From NCBI GenBank assembly GCA_946626395.1, contig CAMOUF010000181.1, positions 1 through 5,400 of the forward strand: a stretch of 5,400 bases of DNA, given 5' to 3'. The stretch's first letter is position 1, and each line of letters opens with the position of its first letter. The DNA comes from an uncultured Clostridia bacterium (lineage in GTDB: Bacteria; Bacillota; Clostridia; Christensenellales; Aristaeellaceae). Below are positions 5,193-5,400 of the stretch, piece by piece. The position numbers were made by a program, and so were the translations under genes. The notes beneath the pieces were generated by a model. The model searched no databases, was not told where the DNA came from, and saw only the letters and a program-made list of their open reading frames with translations.

Positions 5193-5400
5193 ATGATTCG
5201 GAACGATATCCGCAATATTGCGATCATTGCCCACGTCGACCACGGCAAGACCACCCTGGTGGACCAGATGCTGCGCCAGGGCGGCGTGTTCCGCCAGAAC
5301 CAGCAGGTGGCCGAGCGGGTAATGGACTCCAACGGCCTGGAGCGGGAGCGCGGCATTACCATTCTGGCCAAAAACACCGCCGTCCATTATGGCGACGCCA
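5193..5400 (+). CDS. typA: Ribosome-associated translational GTPase TypA/BipA, 5' part only
   Basis: The first 69 codons plus one base of a roughly 610-aa GTPase of the EF-G/LepA superfamily that binds the ribosome and helps large-subunit assembly and stress or cold adaptation in the cytoplasm. The start MIRNDIRNIAIIAHVDHGK is the standard family N-terminus. The G1 P-loop is AHVDHGKTT (13-21) and switch I/G2 is RGITI (53-57). The segment RVMDSNGLERERGITILAKN (42-61) separates TypA from LepA, which has LDSMDLERERGITIK-type sequence. Gly48 replaces the Asp usually found in SNDLERERG, a mild change. The best ribosome site, GGAGGGA (5172-5178), lies 14 nt from the ATG, longer than the 8-9 nt seen for the other genes here; no other in-frame start codon fits better. 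It has its own promoter and a strong terminator before it, so it is independent of the importer operon. Confidence 0.95.
   Translation, partial: MIRNDIRNIAIIAHVDHGKTTLVDQMLRQGGVFRQNQQVAERVMDSNGLERERGITILAKNTAVHYGDA

Overview
The window looks like the chromosome of a GC-rich Firmicute, probably a gut- or rumen-type Clostridia lineage. The support is: strong AAGGAGG-type ribosome binding sites, sigma-A promoters, two secreted binding proteins whose signal peptides end in ...AAED, GTG starts with a 4-nt stop/start overlap, and a TypA start typical of Firmicutes. The taxonomic placement is an inference from style, not from a marker gene.

Layout. (1) 1-522, minus strand: the first 174 codons of an extracellular binding protein of the AfuA/FbpA-like (COG1840) family, read leftward off the window edge. 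It has a consensus -35/-10 promoter at 605-576. (2) 523-976: a divergent intergenic region. It holds back-to-back promoters, a perfect 11-bp inverted repeat between them, a leader of about 250 nt before the rightward gene, and an operator-like 8-bp inverted repeat just before that gene. (3) 977-4821, plus strand: a three-gene CUT1-type carbohydrate ABC importer: family 1 solute-binding protein, MalF-like permease, and an unusually long (527 aa) MalG-like permease. Two hairpins, the second with a T-run, separate the binding-protein gene from the permeases and would let the binding protein be made in excess. No ATPase gene is present. (4) 4822-5192: intergenic region with two successive terminator-like hairpins around a short AT-rich stretch, then a promoter. 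(5) 5193-5400, plus strand: start of typA (bipA), a ribosome-associated translational GTPase.

How it works together. The rightward operon would capture an unidentified sugar, oligosaccharide or glycoside outside the membrane and pass it through the permease heterodimer. The ATP-hydrolysing subunits must be encoded elsewhere, as is common for CUT1 importers served by a shared MalK/MsiK-type ATPase. The leftward gene belongs to a different importer family (Fe3+ or small organic ligand) and shares only the promoter region. typA is an unrelated neighbour with its own promoter.

I see no mobile element, CRISPR array, tRNA, rRNA or defence system, and nothing I would call a new system. The points most worth a second look are the N-terminal extension of the second permease and the regulatory architecture between the divergent genes.
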